In this document: piece after piece, positions 12,363-24,815 of the stretch | Layout: each line of letters opens with the position of its first letter | Position numbering within the stretch: position 1 is the first letter of the stretch | Source: Erythrophleum ivorense | Lineage: Eukaryota; Streptophyta; Magnoliopsida; Fabales; Fabaceae | Reading direction: 5' to 3' | DNA: 64,000 nt | Assembly (NCBI GenBank): GCA_026724425.1 | Contig: JAIUCV010000011.1 | Coordinates: 3,927,501 to 3,991,500, forward strand | Program-made: the position numbers and the translations under genes | The notes under the pieces: generated by a model | Told to the model about the DNA's origin: nothing | Database searches by the model: none | Seen by the model: the letters and a program-made list of their open reading frames with translations, nothing else

Positions 12363-14002
12363 AAAGCAAACTCTGTGTGTATTGATTTTTCTTGGAGGGT
12401 TAAATGTGCAAGCGAATATTTTTTTTATTCATTTGTAATAAAGTCCTATTAAATTTTATGATTCCAATTGTTTTATTTATAATTTAATATTTCTTTATTG
12501 ATACGAAGGCTATACAATATTTTCAAGGCATCAAACTTAAATTATTGAGAGGTGAGAATCTTAATCAAAGGTCAAATAATGTAAATCTTGAATGATATTT
12601 AGAAATTATTTTCAAGTTTTAAAATTTAAATAAGTGTTTTTAAATGATCTAAAAACTAAAAGGTATTTACATTTTTCCTATAATAATATAAGATGGTATA
12701 CGGTCAAGACATGGAGGAAAAGAGGTCAGATGGAGCTCCATGAATAATGTGAGTGGGATTGGGTTGAAATTAAAGTGCCAAATCCTTTTATTCAGGACGT
12801 GGATTGTGGGCCTTGTAGGCGGTTTCTTCAACCGTAGCTTTGAGTTAGGCTTCTGTATTTTAGAGTATATTATATAATTTTTTTAAAAAAATTACATTAA
12901 CTATTATATAATTTTTAAAATAACATTAACTTTTTAAAATTTTTTAAAATATACATAATTTTTTTAAAATTTTTTAAACATTCTTTTTATTTTTCAAATA
13001 TACAAAAATCTCTATTAAAATAAAAAAATAATTTACATAGATCTCATTTTTATTTTTGTGAAAAGTCTGCGTATATTTTATAAATAAATAGAAAGTCTGT
13101 ATAGTTTTAATAAAATTTTAAAAAATTATCTATTTTTGAAAATAAAATTTTTTTAATGTAATTTCACCAAAATTTAAAAAAAAATATGTAATTTACTTTA
13201 TATTTTATGGGCTAATGAGTTGTTATATATGTATATATCCATGTTAATTTCTCAAATAATTCATCTATTCAATTTAATTAGATACAAATTATTCCAGTTT
13301 AAACTAGATATTTTTTTTATATATATAAAATCCTTGATATCGCCCTTTACAACAGGCTTTTTTCATTGGCTGAGAGAGCCAATCCAAATCATTTTTACAG
13401 CATTGTATGAATGGTGTAAATATCGATGGTTAATAATCTGTTGCATTAGACACAAAGTAAGTAGTATCATGAGAAAAAATACAGGTATCGAATGTTCCTA
13501 GTCAAGGAATCAACGCTCTTGTCATTATTTTATGAAAGAACCATATACCTAAACCACTTCTCTCTAAAGTTATAAGTCCAGCATACACCATTTACTCAAT
13601 TCTCACCCACCACATATCACAATCACACATTATCCACTCATAATTAATTCAGTCCACTCCTTCAAACGTTCACTCTCTTCCCATCTTGGATCATTTATCC
13701 CTCGTAATTTCTTGCAACCCTCTGCATCACTTTCAAACAAGTTACAATATCAAATCAGTAATGCTTCTCTGCAGTTTTTTAGTATAAAAGATCATATGTG
13801 AACGTTTTTAATCTAATATCACTTTTTTTTTTACTATTTTTTGAAAAAAAAACATTTGCACAATTAAAAAAATATTTTTTTTAATGAGTCGAAATCCAAT
13901 CTCACTCCCTTGTGATAAAATTCCACTGAAGATGTAAACGTCTTTTGCATGCTACCAGAAATTTTTATATGTATTAGGTGTATATTTATTGGACAAGAGA
14001 CA

Positions 14003-14003
14003 T

Positions 14004-14046
<43 letters not shown>
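14003..14046. repeat. Compound (AC)n(AT)n microsatellite
   Basis: About eleven AC units pass directly into about eleven AT units. It is a likely polymorphic marker locus. Confidence 0.9.
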
Positions 14047-14992
14047 ATTCCATATATATACAAAAATAGATCTGATCGTTAAATTTATGTCGATCAAATA
14101 TATCTCAAGATTTTTCGCATGCTAAGTATTATCGATCAAATAGGACTGAAAAGATCAAGAACATGGGTATGTCGTTACTGGTCGTGCATTTATATAGGAA
14201 ATGGGAGTTCGGCATGTTAGGTGGGAGGATTCGGATTAATTTGGACGGTCTATATTTATTTATTTATTTATTTTAGATTTTAAAAATATTTTTTTATAAG
14301 ATATAAAATGTAAAATAAAAACAATTTTTTAATTATAAATTTTGAAAAAAATAATGTTTTAACTTAAAAAAAATTGAACCATTAAGATTTTAATTTGAAT
14401 GATTGAGATTTTATGAAAGAGGAAATGGAAAAAAAAATAATAGAGATGTTCCATTTTCTAGGTGTGGATTGTCCAAAAGATCTTTTAATATTGAATTTTA
14501 ATTAAGAATTATACTCAAAAAATTTTAAAATTATTAAATTTATGGATCGATTTACTGATGTGAGAACTGATATAGTTTATTTATTCCAAGTCAAAAATTT
14601 ATTCCAACTCTGAAGTCCACATGCATCTCATGAGTATAGGCTTGTCAATTTCCACATTCTACTCACTTCCACCATGAACAAAAGCTAATAGCCAATATCC
14701 AATTAATGAAGAAGATAATCTACAACTCCCATCACTATCTGAGGATTTCTCTATGGATTTGGATGCTTTTAATTCCATTTTGAATTCCCAGATTCTGGTT
14801 ATCCATTGATGTCCAGAAGAAGGCTTTCTTCCTTCACAATTATAAAGCCTCTCTTCTGATCCATTCAAGCATTGAAGTTTTAGGCTATTAATTGATGCTT
14901 TTATTCAAAGAAAATGAAAAAAAAAAAGTTTCCACTTGCCATACGCCGATCTGAGTTCACTTTTAGCAGATAATTTTTGGGCAAGTTTTCAC

Positions 14993-15051
<59 letters not shown>
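14993..15051. repeat. (AAT)n trinucleotide microsatellite, about 20 units
   Basis: An uninterrupted ATA/AAT repeat of about 59 bp. It produces the artefactual poly-Tyr frame on the minus strand and does not encode a protein. Confidence 0.9.
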
Positions 15052-15052
<1 letters not shown>

Positions 15053-15774
15053 CGTGTGTAGCATAAAAGAAATGAATGAGAATGGAGCAAATAGAAATGG
15101 AGCGTTAGAAACTATGGCATGATGCAATAAGGAAAGGTACTGAACTAACCAAAAAGTCAAAATAAAGTTTTTTTTTAATTTTTGAAGCAATTTTAATTTT
15201 GTCTTAATTATTTTTATTAGTTTATATTTATAAAAATTCTCAATATCTTTTTAATTATTAAAACCATCTAAATTATTAATAAAATTAACAACCCCATCAA
15301 ACATGTGAAATTTAAAAAAATACCTGTAAATATTTGAGATAATATCTCTCTTAATGAACTCAAAACGGATTTGTTTGTAATTTTTGAAAAATTCTTACTT
15401 ACATTTGGTATACCGTATTATTTATATATTAACTAATAAAATATAGCCAAATTACATAATTAGGCCTCTTATAATGCTCCATTTATGTAATAATGATGAA
15501 GTAGATAATAAGTTCTATACAACATTTTATTTATGTAAGAATAAAAATTGTTTATACAATTTTTTATATTTTTACTATCATATTTTGTAATTAAAATATA
15601 ATAAATATATAAATTTTTAATAATAACATAAAAAGTATATAATTTTTGTAAATAATTATCTATTTTTTTAATTAAATTATACAATTATTATGTTATAATT
15701 TAAAATTTTAGTGACAACGATAATATTGTAATGAAATTCTTTATAGTTGTCACTAAATATGAGAAACGGATGGG

Positions 15775-16640
15775 CTCAATTTGAAGCGCCAAAATGAGCA
15801 TCTTATTTTGGCTCAATCTGAACTGTTCAACGGATCCGACAGCCAACGTTGTGCCACATTGCCCCAGACACAGCGAAACGCAACGTTTCATTTCACTTAG
15901 GTTTTTTTTTTTCACAGGCTTCGACGTGCAAATTCTGACTGTCCAAGCAATCGATGTTTGTGATCCTGCCATGTGACTCGTTTTTCCTTCCCAACATGGC
16001 CTTTTGATCTAGATTCAAAACCCCATTCGCGACACCCTGCCTCTCCTAGATTATTGCTCTATCCCCCATTTTCACGCGAGGAAGACTGTTAAAACTGAAG
16101 AAGCTTAATCCAACCTTCATTTGCATCAACAGCATACGGTGAGATTTTTCCCAACTCTTCATTCCCCTTCCGTCGATTTTCCCCAACCCACGAAGAATTC
16201 GGGAACCCATTTTAGCAATTTGGTGCATAGTTTTTCCAATTATGACAACCTTTTATAAAATAAAACTTGTTATGTCAATTGTTTACAAAGTGGACTGGTA
16301 GTTTAGCAAGAAAGATAAGATTTCTTGATGATAATGGATGATGCATTAAACTGAGAATAAGTGAAGTAATACACTGATAATGGAATTGTAGAAACAGAAT
16401 GATCAGAGAGTGATGATAATGGAACGAAAATGGTAGCTTCTTACACAAAGGGGAACCGTCCGGAGAAGGAAGAAACTTTCAATCAAAACGCTGCGTTTGG
16501 ATGGTATAACAGGGCAAATAAACTTCCAATTTATTTATCAAATGAAAAAATGAAACGCAGGGTTTCATTGCAACCGAAACTCTGCGTTCCGCCAAAATGA
16601 CGCGCTCATGTTCTCGCTCGAACTTGAGCAAATCCAAACC
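15775..16640. other. GC-enriched island with repeated AAACG...CGTTT palindromes
   Basis: This segment stands out from its AT-rich surroundings. It contains several short palindrome-like words: GAAACGCAACGTTTC at 15875-15889, AAACGCTGCGTTT at 16486-16498, and related half-sites near 16553 and 16578. No conserved protein is recognisable in either strand. It could be a relic of a non-autonomous DNA transposon or an old promoter/first-exon fragment. The evidence does not decide. Confidence 0.3.
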
Positions 16641-17198
16641 CATGTAGGATCTATACGTTGCTTGTTTGACTCTAATATTATGTTCAGAACATCAAAATTA
16701 TCAATAATTAATGCAATTAGCTCGATTATATCTTTGATCTACCATTTACTGTTACACAAGAAAACAAACTTGCATGTGCACTAGCCAAAAATAAAAGTAT
16801 TCCTCTATGATTCCCTTTGTGACAATTCCAATGGCGCAAACATCTTTGTTCACGGGAAGAGGGACTTTATGTAAGATATATAATTAGGAATAACATTTCA
16901 TGAAATCAAAAGACCAATCTAACTCCAAAAAAATCCTACATGTTCTATTCTGCCTTTGCTAAAGTACACACATATATAACCCATACTTCTCATGAAATGT
17001 ATCAGAATTCAGAATCATTATCGATACATAAATGGTGTTGTGCCATGCAATAATGGACATAGTGAGGCTGAAAAGGCTCAATCTAGCAACAGAATAGTCT
17101 CATTTCCACATTCTTCTATGCCCTTCAAGTGTACAAAGAAATCAGCTTAATTTATCTCCAAGACTCCAACCAGCTCTTACAATTCTCAAGTTTCATAC

Positions 17199-17464
17199 TA
17201 TCAAAATAGAAACGGAATAAAATTGAGCAAATTGATTTCCATTGTTCTATGTCTGATTGTAATTACAGTGTACAGCTTTTATGGAGAAAACATAACCGAA
17301 AATAGAACACGTGTCAACAATATAGGAAGCAGCACAAATCTAGAATATTCTATAAGAAATGATCTAGGAAATATTTACAGAAAATCTATTCACATGTCTA
17401 CGTAATGCCAGATTCTAAGGTGGCTTTATTTGATGAAGTGTTTGTTGACATGTATGCGTTAACA
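17199..17464 (-). repeat. 3' LTR of Copia element 1
   Basis: 266-bp terminal repeat next to the purine tract. It is the partner of 21686-21951. Confidence 0.93.
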
Positions 17465-17799
17465 TCCTCCCGTGAGCCAAACGAGAGGGGAACCAGAGTG
17501 AGGCTCGATCTGAGAGTGGCAAAACGAGGATATGGCAAAGGCTTGGTGAGACAATCAGCAAGTTGATCTTTGCTGGAGATGACAGAGACCCTTAACAGTT
17601 TAGAAGCTAGCGTTCTCGGACAAAGTGGAAATCCAAGGCAATGTGTTTGGAACGAGTATGCATAACAGGATTAGCAGCTAAGTATATAGCACCCACATTG
17701 TCACAAAAAATGATTGGAAAGTCTGATAGATAAACACCCAATTCTTTGAGTAGAGACTGTAACCAGATGAGTTCAGAGGCAGTAACAGCGAGAGACTTA

Positions 17800-20700
17800 T
17801 ATTCTGCCTCAGTACTAGAGCGAGCAACAGAAGATTGTTTCTTAGAGTTCTAGGAGATTAAATTGGAGCCAAGGAAAATGAGGTGAGCTCTAGTGGAACG
17901 AGCATCATCTGGACAACCGCCCCAATCAGCATCAGTGTAAGCAAGAAATTGAGAAGCAAATGAAGATTGAATAGAGAGACCAAGATCAACGATATGCTTG
18001 AGATATCGTAAAATTCGTTTCACGGCCTGCCAATGAACATCTCTCGGGCAGTGCATAAACTGACAGACTTTGTTAACAGCATATGAGATGTCTAGCCTAG
18101 TAAAGGAGAGATATTGAAGGCTACCCACAACACTACGACATAAGGTTGGATTCTGGAAAAGAATGCCATCAGAAATGGATAATTTTATGGAGGCAGCCAT
18201 AGGCGTAGAGACAGGTTTGGCATGCAACATATTGCTTTTAGTGAGCAGATCAAGAATATATTTACGTTGAGAGAGTAATAAACCAGTGGAAGTGCAATGC
18301 TCTTCAATACCCAAAAAATAAGTGAGAGGGCCAAGATCTTTGACAGGAAAAGCAGAGGAAAGTGCAACAATTAAATCAGAGACAACATTCAGCGATGAAC
18401 CAGTTATAATAATATCATCAACATATATTAAAACATAAATAAAGGCAATAGCAGATTGAAGAATGAAAAGAGATGCATCAGACTTAGAAGAGACAAACCC
18501 CAGTTTGAGAAGCCGTGAGCTAAGACGAGAAAACTAAGCTCGGGGAGCCTGTTTTAAACCATAGAGAGCCTTCTGAAGATGACAAACATAGTCTGGATGA
18601 TTTGGGTGCACAAAGCCAGGTGGCTGAGTCATAAAGATATCCTCTTCTATTGAACCATGGAGAAACGCATTCTGGATATCAATTTGTCGAATAGGCCAGT
18701 TCAGGGAGACGGCAAGAGCAAGAACAATTCAGATTGTGATAGGCTTCACAACTAGCGAGAAGGTATCATGAAAGTCAATTCCTAGCATTTGATGATAGCC
18801 CTTTGCAATCAATCGAGCCTTGTACCGATCAATAGTGCCATCGGTGTTACGTTTCATACGACAAATCCATTTCGAGCCGATGAGATTTTGACCTGAGGAT
18901 GGCGAAACAAGTTTCCAGGTCTTTGTTGCAAGTAAGGCATTGAATTCGGCATTCATAGCTTGTCTCCATTCTGAGTAGTGGAGAGCCTCGGTAACAGAGC
19001 GTGGTGCCTCGGGAACTCTTGATACAGATGCACAGTGAGCAAAAGGCCACTGAATAGTTCCATCAGAGGGAATTTTCGGGCGAAGAATGTTGTTGCGAGC
19101 TCTGGTAATCATCGAGTGTCGTGGAGGTGATGGAGATGAGGAGTTAGGCATTGGAGAAGATGAGGGTTCAGAAGGTAAAGGGGAAGGAGCAATATGAGGT
19201 GGAGAGGCAGACACTGAAGTGGGTTGAGGTACAGGTGTATCAGAGGCATCATGTGAACAAGGTATAGATGGCAAGGCAGAAGGGAGGTTTGGGCTAGACA
19301 CTGAATTGGGCCAAGGTTCAATGGAATGAAGGTTTGCAGGAAAGATAAGTGGGTTGGATACTGTAGTGGGCTGAGGTTCAACTGGAGAAACCTGAAAAGG
19401 AAATAGGGACTCATCAAAATACACATCATTGGAAACAAAAATTTTACCCGTGGACTGGTCCAAACACAAATAACCAATATGGGCAAAGCTGTAACCCAGA
19501 AAAATACATAAACGAGAACGAGGCTGGAGCTTATGGGCTGAATAAGGTCTCAAATGGGGCCAGCAACCACAGCCAAATATCCGTAGACGAAAGTAATCAG
19601 GCTATTGATGATAAAGCAGTTCGTATGGAGACTTATAAGATAAAGTTGGACTTGGCATTCTATTAATCAAGAAAATGGCTGTGGAAAAGGCATAATCCCA
19701 ATAGTAGTAAGGAACAGAGGCATGAGCCATGAGAGCTAATCCAGTTTCAACAATATGATGATATTTGCGTTCAACTGTACCATTCTGATAATGGGCATGA
19801 GGGCAACTGAGGCGATGAGCAATGCCAAGTTGTTTCATTTTAGTATTTAAGGATCGGAATTCACCACCCCAGTCAAACTGGATTTGTTTGATTTTAAGGT
19901 TAAAAAATCTTTCAACATAAGATTGAAAATGAAGAAAGATAGAAAGAACATCTAATTTATTTGTGAGAGGAAATAGCCAAGTAAATCTGGAATAATCATC
20001 TACAAAGGAAACATAATACTAATAACCAGTCCTAGAGGCTACTGGGGAAGGTCCCCATACATCATTGAAAAGTAATTCAAGTGGGGCAGAGGATTTTTGT
20101 AAAGTAGTAGGATGATGCTGGAAGTGGCTTTTGGCTACTCGACAATCTGAACAGACCGAGTGGGATGATGAGGGAGACAGAGGAAGAGAGTATGACTGCA
20201 GGACACGATTAACAATTCAATAAGCTGGATGTCCAAGTCTTTGGTGCCATCGAAGGAAAGAAGCTCGTTCACCAATAAAAGCACGAGGAGCAGAAGGAGA
20301 TGGCATCGTGTAGAGATGTTGATTATTTGGTCCGTGAAGAAGAGGAGCCTTCGTGACCTTGTCCTTCACAATAAAAAATGAATCGTGAAACTCAAAGAAG
20401 ACATTATTATCTTTACAAAATTGAGAGACTGATAACAGATTTTTGTTAATATTAGGGACATGAAGTAAGTTGTGAAGAAGAAAGTTGCCATGATTAGTGG
20501 GGAGTGTGCCAGATCCATGATGAGAGATAGACAAAGGTGTTCCATCACCAATATAAACTTGATCAGCACCAGTGTATGGTTCAGCAGATAAGTTAAGATT
20601 TGAAAAATCAGAGGTCATATGATTTGTAGCTCCAAAGTCAGGATACCATGTGGAATGAGCTGATGGATCAAGAGCAAAGTAATTAACGGAAAAGGAAGCA

Positions 20701-21649
20701 AGAAGAAAAGCCTGATAAGCTTGATTGAATCTGTGATAACATGTCAAGGCACTATGACTTGGTTTCTCACAGACTTGGCAAGTAATTCGAGGCTGATGAT
20801 TGAAATTGAAGTTACGGCCACCACGTCCATAGCGTCCCTGTCCGCCATACATGTTACGATTTCCACGACCTTTGAAAGAAAAGGGAGATCGTCCACCACC
20901 ACGAATGGTGGAATTGAAATTCTTAACAGCAACATTAGCAATAATTTCACCAGCATTTGTAGGAGGTAAAGGACAATTATGTGTTAAACGAGCTTCGAAC
21001 AGTAGGAGATAGTTCAATAGTTCATCAAGACTGGGAGCTGGTGTTCTGGTAGTCAGAGATGCCACCACAGGGTCAAATTCAGCATTGAGACCAGCAAGAA
21101 TATATGTGATGAATTGAGCATCTGGTAGTGGTTCTCCAATGGCAGCAAGTGAATCAGCTAGCTGTGTAGTTTTGTTGAAATATTCTGCAACTGAGTCTCC
21201 ACCTTTTTTTAGTGTAGCGAGTGCACTATGAATTGAACATATTTTGCTTGAGTCTTATTGGCAAATAATGTTTCAATGGCTGTCCAGACTTCATGAGATG
21301 TTTTGTGCCTTTGAACTTGGGCAATTAATTTGTCAGACAAGGAAGCAATTATGAGAGATAAGATAAGTTGATCTTGCTGAAACCAATGATAATATTCTGG
21401 GTTGGGTGTTTGATCAGACAAATATTTTGATGGTTGTGAAATGGTGCCGTCAATATAGCCGAAAAGTTGTTGACCATGAAGATAGGGGGTGATTTGAGCT
21501 TTCCATATGAGATAGTTATCATAGGTTAATTTCATGGTGACAAAGTGAGGTAAAGAAGTTGCAAAAGATGTGGGTGATGGAGTTGAAAGAGAAGGCGACG
21601 AATGTGTAGCGAAAGATTGTGATTGTGATGGTGATGAATTATTTGCCAT
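17800..21649 (-). pseudogene. Degenerate Copia gag-pol
   Basis: The reading frame starts at 21649 with a gag-like protein (MANNSSPSQ; LTYDNYLIWKAQ). It changes frame near 21200, then shows a zinc knuckle (CQVC...H...C, near 20780-20740). The protease motif reads DFG rather than DSG (near 20630). An integrase entry motif LRWHQRLGHP follows near 20230, then integrase pieces at 19838-19602. Reverse transcriptase follows, with an intact YVDD box near 18400-18425, and then RNase H (YTDADWGG, near 17930). In-frame stops and shifts interrupt gag, integrase, reverse transcriptase and RNase H (a Trp codon has become a stop near 17850). The element cannot make a functional polyprotein as it stands. Confidence 0.9.
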
Positions 21650-21685
21650 TTTGATTTAGCTTGGCCAAGCCAAGCTCTGATACCA

Positions 21686-21951
21686 TATCAAAATAGAAAC
21701 GGAATAAAATTGAACAAATTGATTTCCATTCTTCTATGTCTGATTGTGGTTACAGTGAACAGCTTTTATGGAGAAAACATAACCGAAAATAGAACACGTG
21801 TCAACAATATAGGAAGCAGCACAAATCTAGAATATTCTATAAGAAATGATCTAGAAAATATTTACAGAAAATCTATTCACAAGTCTACATAATGTTAGAT
21901 TCTGAGGTGGCTTTATTTGATGAAGTGTCTGCTGACATGTATGCGTTAACA
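21686..21951 (-). repeat. 5' LTR of Copia element 1
   Basis: 266-bp terminal repeat directly preceding the initiator-Met primer binding site on the minus strand. Confidence 0.93.
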
Positions 21952-22314
21952 CATACATATCCCTTCAGTCAGTGATTTCCCTCAAGTTTCATACAATTCT
22001 CAATTCATGAATCATTGCTACACCTACCTTTCTCTGCTTCCTGAAACTGAAACGCACTCTAATTTGTAAGGCCTCAATTGGTTATTGCAATTTGCAAATT
22101 CATGACACAGAAAACGTTGATGGTAAAGGCCACGCGGTTCAGTCATTGTGGATTCTATATATGGCAGCTTGATAGTTATAGCATGATTTACTATTTTATA
22201 TGACATAGTAGCACCAATTTGACGTAGTTTATCCTCTTAATTTTTTTATTTAATTTTCTCTTCTGTAATTAATTTAAATTTCTGACATTGCCTTACTCAT
22301 TGTCAGGTCATCTA

Positions 22315-22322
22315 GTATATAT
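22315..22322 (+). promoter_or_regulatory. Possible TATA box of S28 copy 2
   Basis: TATATATA lies about 65 bp upstream of the chosen ATG at 22388, in a less AT-extreme setting than most local AT runs. Position and sequence fit a plant core promoter, but AT runs are common here, so the call is tentative. Confidence 0.35.
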
Positions 22323-22387
22323 ACATGGGCTCAGATACAACCTTAAATATTGAAGCTTAGGAGATATACTCTCAACTACTCTTAGCC

Positions 22388-24815
22388 ATGAGATCCTTTA
22401 TGTACTCATTTCAATGGTTTTATCTGTTCTTCCTAATTTTCTTCCTTCGTGTTTCTGCTTTCAACATTCCAAGGTTAGGAACTTCGCAGAGAACCCATCA
22501 ACATGAACCCCGAACCATTTCTTCCTCATCTTTACCCGAGGACCTCAAGACATTTTATTACACCCAAAGACTTGATCACTTCAACTATAGGCCCGACAGC
22601 TACACCACTTTTCAACAAAGGTACATGATAAATTTTAAGTACTGGGGTGGAGCTAAATCAAGTGCACCGATTTTTGCATACCTTGGTGCAGAAGCCCCGG
22701 TGGATGAGGATATATATTATGTTGGATTTCTCAGAGATAACGCCCCTCATTTCAATGCTCTCATTGTTTATATTGAGGTAAGAGTGTTGGATTAACCCAG
22801 CATGTCAGCTATGTGGTCATCTATGGCAGGCTAACGCTTGCAGTATTAGAAAACAACTTGTTACATGTTAATTATATGCCTTTTAACAGCATAGGTATTA
22901 TGGGAAATCAATACCCTTTGGTTCATGGGAAGAAGCTGTGAGAAATGCGAGTACTCGTGGCTATTTCAACTCAGCCCAAGCTATAGCAGACTATGCTACT
23001 GTGCTTTTACACTTGAAGAGAAGTTTGTCTGCTCAGAATTCTCCCATCATCGTTATTGGGGGCTCCTATGGTGGAAGTAAGTGGCCCCATATAATTAAAC
23101 ACTTATTAGCTGGTAGCCTTTTACACATAAAGGAATTTATTTAACTATTATAATTTTTGCACATGTGTATAAGGATTTAACTAGTTTTCTTGTCCAAATT
23201 AATTATGCAGTGCTTGCATCATGGTTCAGGCTAAAGTATCCCCATATTGCTCTTGGTGCCCTGGCTTCATCAGCACCAATTCTTTACTTCAACGGCATCG
23301 CCCCACAAGCTGGATACTATTATATTGTGACCAAGGACTTCAAAGTAATCTATGTCAAACTTAATTGTTTAAAAAATATTGATCGTTTTATTATATCCTT
23401 CGAGAACTTATTGCAAGGGTGCATAATATGAGGGGTGCAGGAAACTAGTACGAGCTGCTACCAAACTATTCGTAAATCATGGTCTGAAATTGACAGAGTA
23501 GCTAAGAAGCCTAATGGTCTTTCAATTCTCAGCACCAGATTTAGAACTTGCAAGTTAGTTTTGTTCCCTGCCATCGTCATGAAGCACGGACTTTTGCACA
23601 CAAATGTTTTCTTCTTATTAATAAAAAAAGTGCATTCTTTTTTCTTGTTTCAGCAAACTAAGCCACAGTTCTCAGCTCAAGGACTACTTAGACTCGTTAT
23701 ATACTGATGCGGCCCAGTATAATCACCCTCCCGCGTATCCAGTCAGGGTCATCTGTGGAGCCATTGATGCAGCAGCTAAGAAAACCAATATTCTTGGCCA
23801 AATATTTGAAGGTGTTGTCGCCTTTATGAAAAATGAATCATGCTATGACATGAATGAATACAATCATCCTACTCAAACTAACCTGGGATGGAGATGGCAG
23901 GTAACTTTTGTGGTCTTAAACTAATCACATTCTATCTGGTTTTTGAATACCAAGCTTAACCTCACCCCACTTGGAATCTTTATTAAGAGTTGATTAACTA
24001 ACTTTTATGAACAGACATGTAGTGAAATGGTTATGCCAATCGGTCATGATAGGAACGATTCAATGTTCCCACCGGCACCTTTCAATATGGAGAGCTTTGT
24101 TAATGAGTGCAGGAGCTTGTACGGCGTCCTTCCACAACCTCATTGGGTGACAACTTATTATGGGGGTCCTGTATGTATATTATATACTCAGCTTCACAAG
24201 ACATAGTTTCCAATATTGAACATAAATATTCCTTCTTGCTATAAATCAATACAAAATAATGCTTTCTGATATACAACTGCAGGATTTGAAACTGAAACTC
24301 CATAGGTTTGCTAGCAACATCATCTTCTCCAATGGTTTGAGAGATCCCTACAGTGCTGGCGGGTAAAGAAAGGAAAAGAAAATAAATTTTTGGCAATTTT
24401 GTATACCTGTTCTTTACTTTTATGTATCAATTTACTATAATATAATAACTTTCTTATTTTTTCTTTTGTTTATTCTAAAATGAATTTGCAGGGTGTTGGA
24501 CAATATATCGGATAGTGTCATTGCTGTATCCACGGTCAATGGTACGTCATCTTTATTATCATATAAATTATATACGTTTCTTTTTTAAGAGATGGATATA
24601 TAATATCCTGAGTTAATGCGTAAATTCTCAATGTTTTTTCACATGACAGTTTTATAAAAATTGCAGGATCTCATTGCTTGGACATACTTCAAGCAAAGCC
24701 AAGTGATCCTCAATGGTTGGTCATGCAGAGAAAATTTGAGGTCAAGATAATCGAAGGCTGGATTGCTGAGTACCAAGCTGACCTACTAGCACTAAATAAA
24801 CAAAATCATGCATAA
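22388..24815 (+). CDS. Serine carboxypeptidase S28 family protein, copy 2
   Basis: Nine exons mirror copy 1: 22388-22777, 22890-23076, 23211-23344, 23441-23553, 23654-23900, 24015-24170, 24283-24362, 24492-24541 and 24667-24815. They give 501 residues. Exons 2, 3, 4, 7 and 8 have exactly the same length as in the other two copies (187, 134, 113, 80 and 50 bp), which shows tandem duplication of one gene. A signal peptide (FQWFYLFFLIFFLRVSA) precedes the family block FYYTQRLDHFNY. The triad is intact: Ser189 in GGSYGGM, Asp430 in NGLRDPY, His455 in NGSHCLD. Introns are short (under 170 bp), unlike copy 1. The protein ends shortly after the catalytic His with a polar tail. It is likely a secreted or vacuolar peptidase; the substrate is unknown. 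Confidence 0.93.

Larger units (their letters stand above)
12375..17193. other. AT-rich intergenic region with microsatellites
   Basis: Most of this stretch is low-complexity A/T sequence with no plausible gene. It contains an (AC)n(AT)n tract near 14003-14046, an (AAT)n tract at 14993-15051, and a more GC-rich island at about 15775-16640 that is described separately. Short open frames here are A/T chance frames without recognisable motifs. Confidence 0.6.
17199..21951 (-). mobile_element. Ty1/Copia LTR retrotransposon, complete but defective
   Basis: Two 266-bp LTRs (17199-17464 and 21686-21951) flank gag-pol in Copia order on the minus strand. The insertion is bounded by a perfect 5-bp target duplication, CATAC, at 17194-17198 and 21952-21956. 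The primer binding site TGGTATCAGAGCTTGG (plus positions 21670-21685) abuts the 5' LTR. A purine tract (GGGAGGA on the minus strand) abuts the 3' LTR. The LTRs differ at 13 positions by eye (about 5%), a moderately recent insertion. LTRs run TG...TA. It lies between S28 copies 1 and 2. Confidence 0.95.

Noticed and set aside
13220..13501. 93-codon A/T-rich open frame
   Set aside because: It is composed of Ile, Lys, Phe and Tyr codons expected by chance in AT-rich DNA, with no family resemblance.
14963..15190. Open frame with a long poly-Tyr run on the minus strand
   Set aside because: It is the translation of the (AAT)n microsatellite with no homology or gene structure.
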